From: Natrialba magadii ATCC 43099
GTDB taxonomy: Archaea > Halobacteriota > Halobacteria > Halobacteriales > Natrialbaceae
Assembly (NCBI RefSeq): GCF_000025625.1
Contig: NC_013922.1
Span: 1,736,001 to 1,800,000, forward strand
Length of the DNA stretch: 64,000 nt
Reading direction: 5' to 3'
Position numbers and translations under genes: made by a program. Shown in pieces: positions 63,108 to 64,000 of the stretch. Numbering within the stretch: the stretch's first letter is position 1; the number at the start of each line of letters is the position of its first letter. The notes beneath the pieces are model-generated. The model was not told where the DNA came from. It was given only the letters and a program-made list of their open reading frames with translations, and ran no database searches.

Positions 63108-63114
63108 TATTAAA
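63108..63114 (-). promoter_or_regulatory. TATA-like box of the leader ORF
   Basis: TTTAATA on the minus strand, centred 29 bp upstream of the ATG at 63082. The half-site GGGCTCAAA follows it directly (63099-63107), and its reverse complement lies at the end of the leader ORF (62983-62991). Confidence 0.5.
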
Positions 63115-63287
63115 CCCTCGTGTTGGGCAAGTGTTGCACAGAGTGGCGACTGCTAGCATCGAACGAGACAGCACGAGTAGCCGACCAGCAAACAGTCACG
63201 CAGCCACACAGTGAACACCGAGACTGTCACACAGCCACTAGCCAGACAGTTAGACAGCCAACAAACAGACAAGTACACAGCTAACAA

Positions 63288-63331
63288 CCAAACGACCTCC
63301 CCCAACCCAAACCCAAACGACCTCCCCCAAC
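63288..63331. repeat. 19-bp direct repeat after the last gene
   Basis: CCAAACGACCTCCCCCAAC occurs at 63288-63306 and 63313-63331. The DNA before it (63180-63290) is rich in ACAGNCA-like repeats. It lies just beyond the 3' end of the minus-strand gene that begins outside the window. The rest of 62837-63335 holds only the argG leader and promoter signals. Confidence 0.8.
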
Positions 63332-63335
63332 AACG

Positions 63336-64000
63336 CTACTCGTCGTCCTCATCATCGGGCAACGCCAGCACGTTCTCCCGGCCAATCCGGAAGACATCGA
63401 TCGCGTCATCCTCACGTAACCCACCGACAACCTGACTCGTCTTGGCCTCGGTCCACTCGAGTTCCGACACCACTTGCTGTTGTTTGATGCGTCCGCCGTG
63501 TTCCTTCAGGAGTCGGAGAACACGTTCCTCGTTGCTCAGCAGTTCCGGTGGCGGACCGTTCGATGCGGGTGAATCCGGTCCTGCGGTGCCAGGGGACCCA
63601 GAGTCAACGTCAGCGTCTGAGTCGGGTGCTGCAGTGTCACTGCTCCCGACTCCCGCAGCCTGTGGGGGTTCCGCCGGTGGTGCCAGTGACTCGTCGCCAG
63701 TGTTGGTCGCCGACTCTGAACCGGCCGCTGGCGCACTCGCCCGTGTTCGGCGTTTGTACCACCAGCCGCCTGCGCCGGCGGCCGCCAGCACACCGAGTGC
63801 AATCCCAACGATGAGCCACGGCATTGCCGGACTTTCCTCGGGTTCGACTGGTTCAGTCGTACTCTCCCCGTTTTCGATCATGACGATCCAGGGCTGGTCG
63901 TCCATGAACTCCGTCTCACCACCGTTCCAGCGGACTGACTCTTCCGGCGGGTCGTCGGAAGCGGGGTCAACGTCACTGATAATGTAGTCCTCCGGCGGGA
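63336..64000 (-). CDS. Membrane protein with C-terminal winged helix (5' part outside window)
   Basis: The frame is open to the window edge (an ATG at 63905 is internal: upstream codons PPEDYIISDVDPASDDPPEE are in frame). About 221 residues are visible. An outward-facing acidic part is followed by one membrane segment (MPWLIVGIALGVLAAAGAGG), a KRRTR stop-transfer, a 60-residue Ser/Pro/Asp linker, and a MarR-like winged helix (NEERVLRLLKEHGGRIKQQQ...EWTEAKTSQVVGGL). This is the layout of COG2512-type membrane-bound regulators of archaea. The signal and targets are unknown. Confidence 0.8.
   Translation of the reverse strand, partial: PPEDYIISDVDPASDDPPEESVRWNGGETEFMDDQPWIVMIENGESTTEPVEPEESPAMPWLIVGIALGVLAAAGAGGWWYKRRTRASAPAAGSESATNTGDESLAPPAEPPQAAGVGSSDTAAPDSDADVDSGSPGTAGPDSPASNGPPPELLSNEERVLRLLKEHGGRIKQQQVVSELEWTEAKTSQVVGGLREDDAIDVFRIGRENVLALPDDEDDE

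Noticed and set aside
63905-63905. ATG at 63905 as start of the last gene
   Set aside because: The frame stays open upstream to the window edge with acidic, protein-like residues, so the true start lies outside.

Overview
This 64 kb window is chromosomal DNA of a haloarchaeon, most likely from the Natrialba/Natrinema/Haloterrigena side of the group. The evidence is the high GC content, very acidic (Asp/Glu-rich) proteins, start codons 25-30 bp behind TATA-like boxes (leaderless transcripts), a halophile-type [2Fe-2S] ferredoxin, archaeal PibD-type prepilin peptidase, CMI4-like protein and many halophile-specific membrane proteins. No rRNA, tRNA, CRISPR array, integrase or intact insertion sequence was seen.

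Layout. 1-11 kb: end of pheA, a 1-Cys peroxiredoxin, Hsp20, a bacterial-type leucyl-tRNA synthetase, a membrane-anchored HTH protein, a large membrane Fe-S oxidoreductase, a CMI4-like protein, a Cas4-like protein without nuclease residues, a Sua5/YrdC enzyme and a redoxin pair whose peroxiredoxin has no cysteine. 11-20 kb: a CNNM/CBS protein, a PiT transporter, an ABC exporter with one ATPase and two related permeases, and upp. 20-31 kb: an S9 peptidase, small membrane proteins, an IMPACT-family protein, an ACT-domain regulator, hisB, trkH and hisA. 31-36 kb: a phosphate/stress cluster (PiT, UspA, a repeat-built coiled-coil membrane protein, a second PiT broken by an amber codon and a frameshift), then ferredoxin and a cupin. 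37-53 kb: sugar-phosphate mutase, beta-propeller protein, Tat lipoprotein, prs, ileS, uracil-DNA glycosylase, HIT protein, prepilin peptidase, glutamine amidotransferase and thrC. 53.5-62.8 kb: a complete arginine gene set on the minus strand (argG-argH, then argW-argX-argC-argB-argD-argE-argF) using the LysW-type amino-group carrier. The window closes with a membrane-bound HTH protein cut by the edge.

How it works together. The arginine genes form a full pathway from glutamate to arginine: ArgX loads glutamate on the carrier ArgW, ArgB, ArgC and ArgD convert the bound intermediate to ornithine, ArgE releases it, and ArgF, ArgG and ArgH finish. Junctions from argW to argF overlap by 1-4 nt, implying coupled translation.

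Most unusual observations: (1) an 86-bp palindromic element in three copies at gene 3' ends, with a compensatory base-pair change and one copy supplying the C-terminus and stop of a gene; (2) a 31-codon Arg/Pro-rich leader ORF with its own TATA box upstream of argG; (3) a Cas4-like protein, a CCG-domain oxidoreductase and a peroxiredoxin that have each lost their catalytic or cluster residues while keeping their fold signatures; (4) a degenerate second copy of the ileS 3' end; (5) many short tandem repeats, including AGGGT repeats and repeats that build acidic or coiled-coil protein segments.
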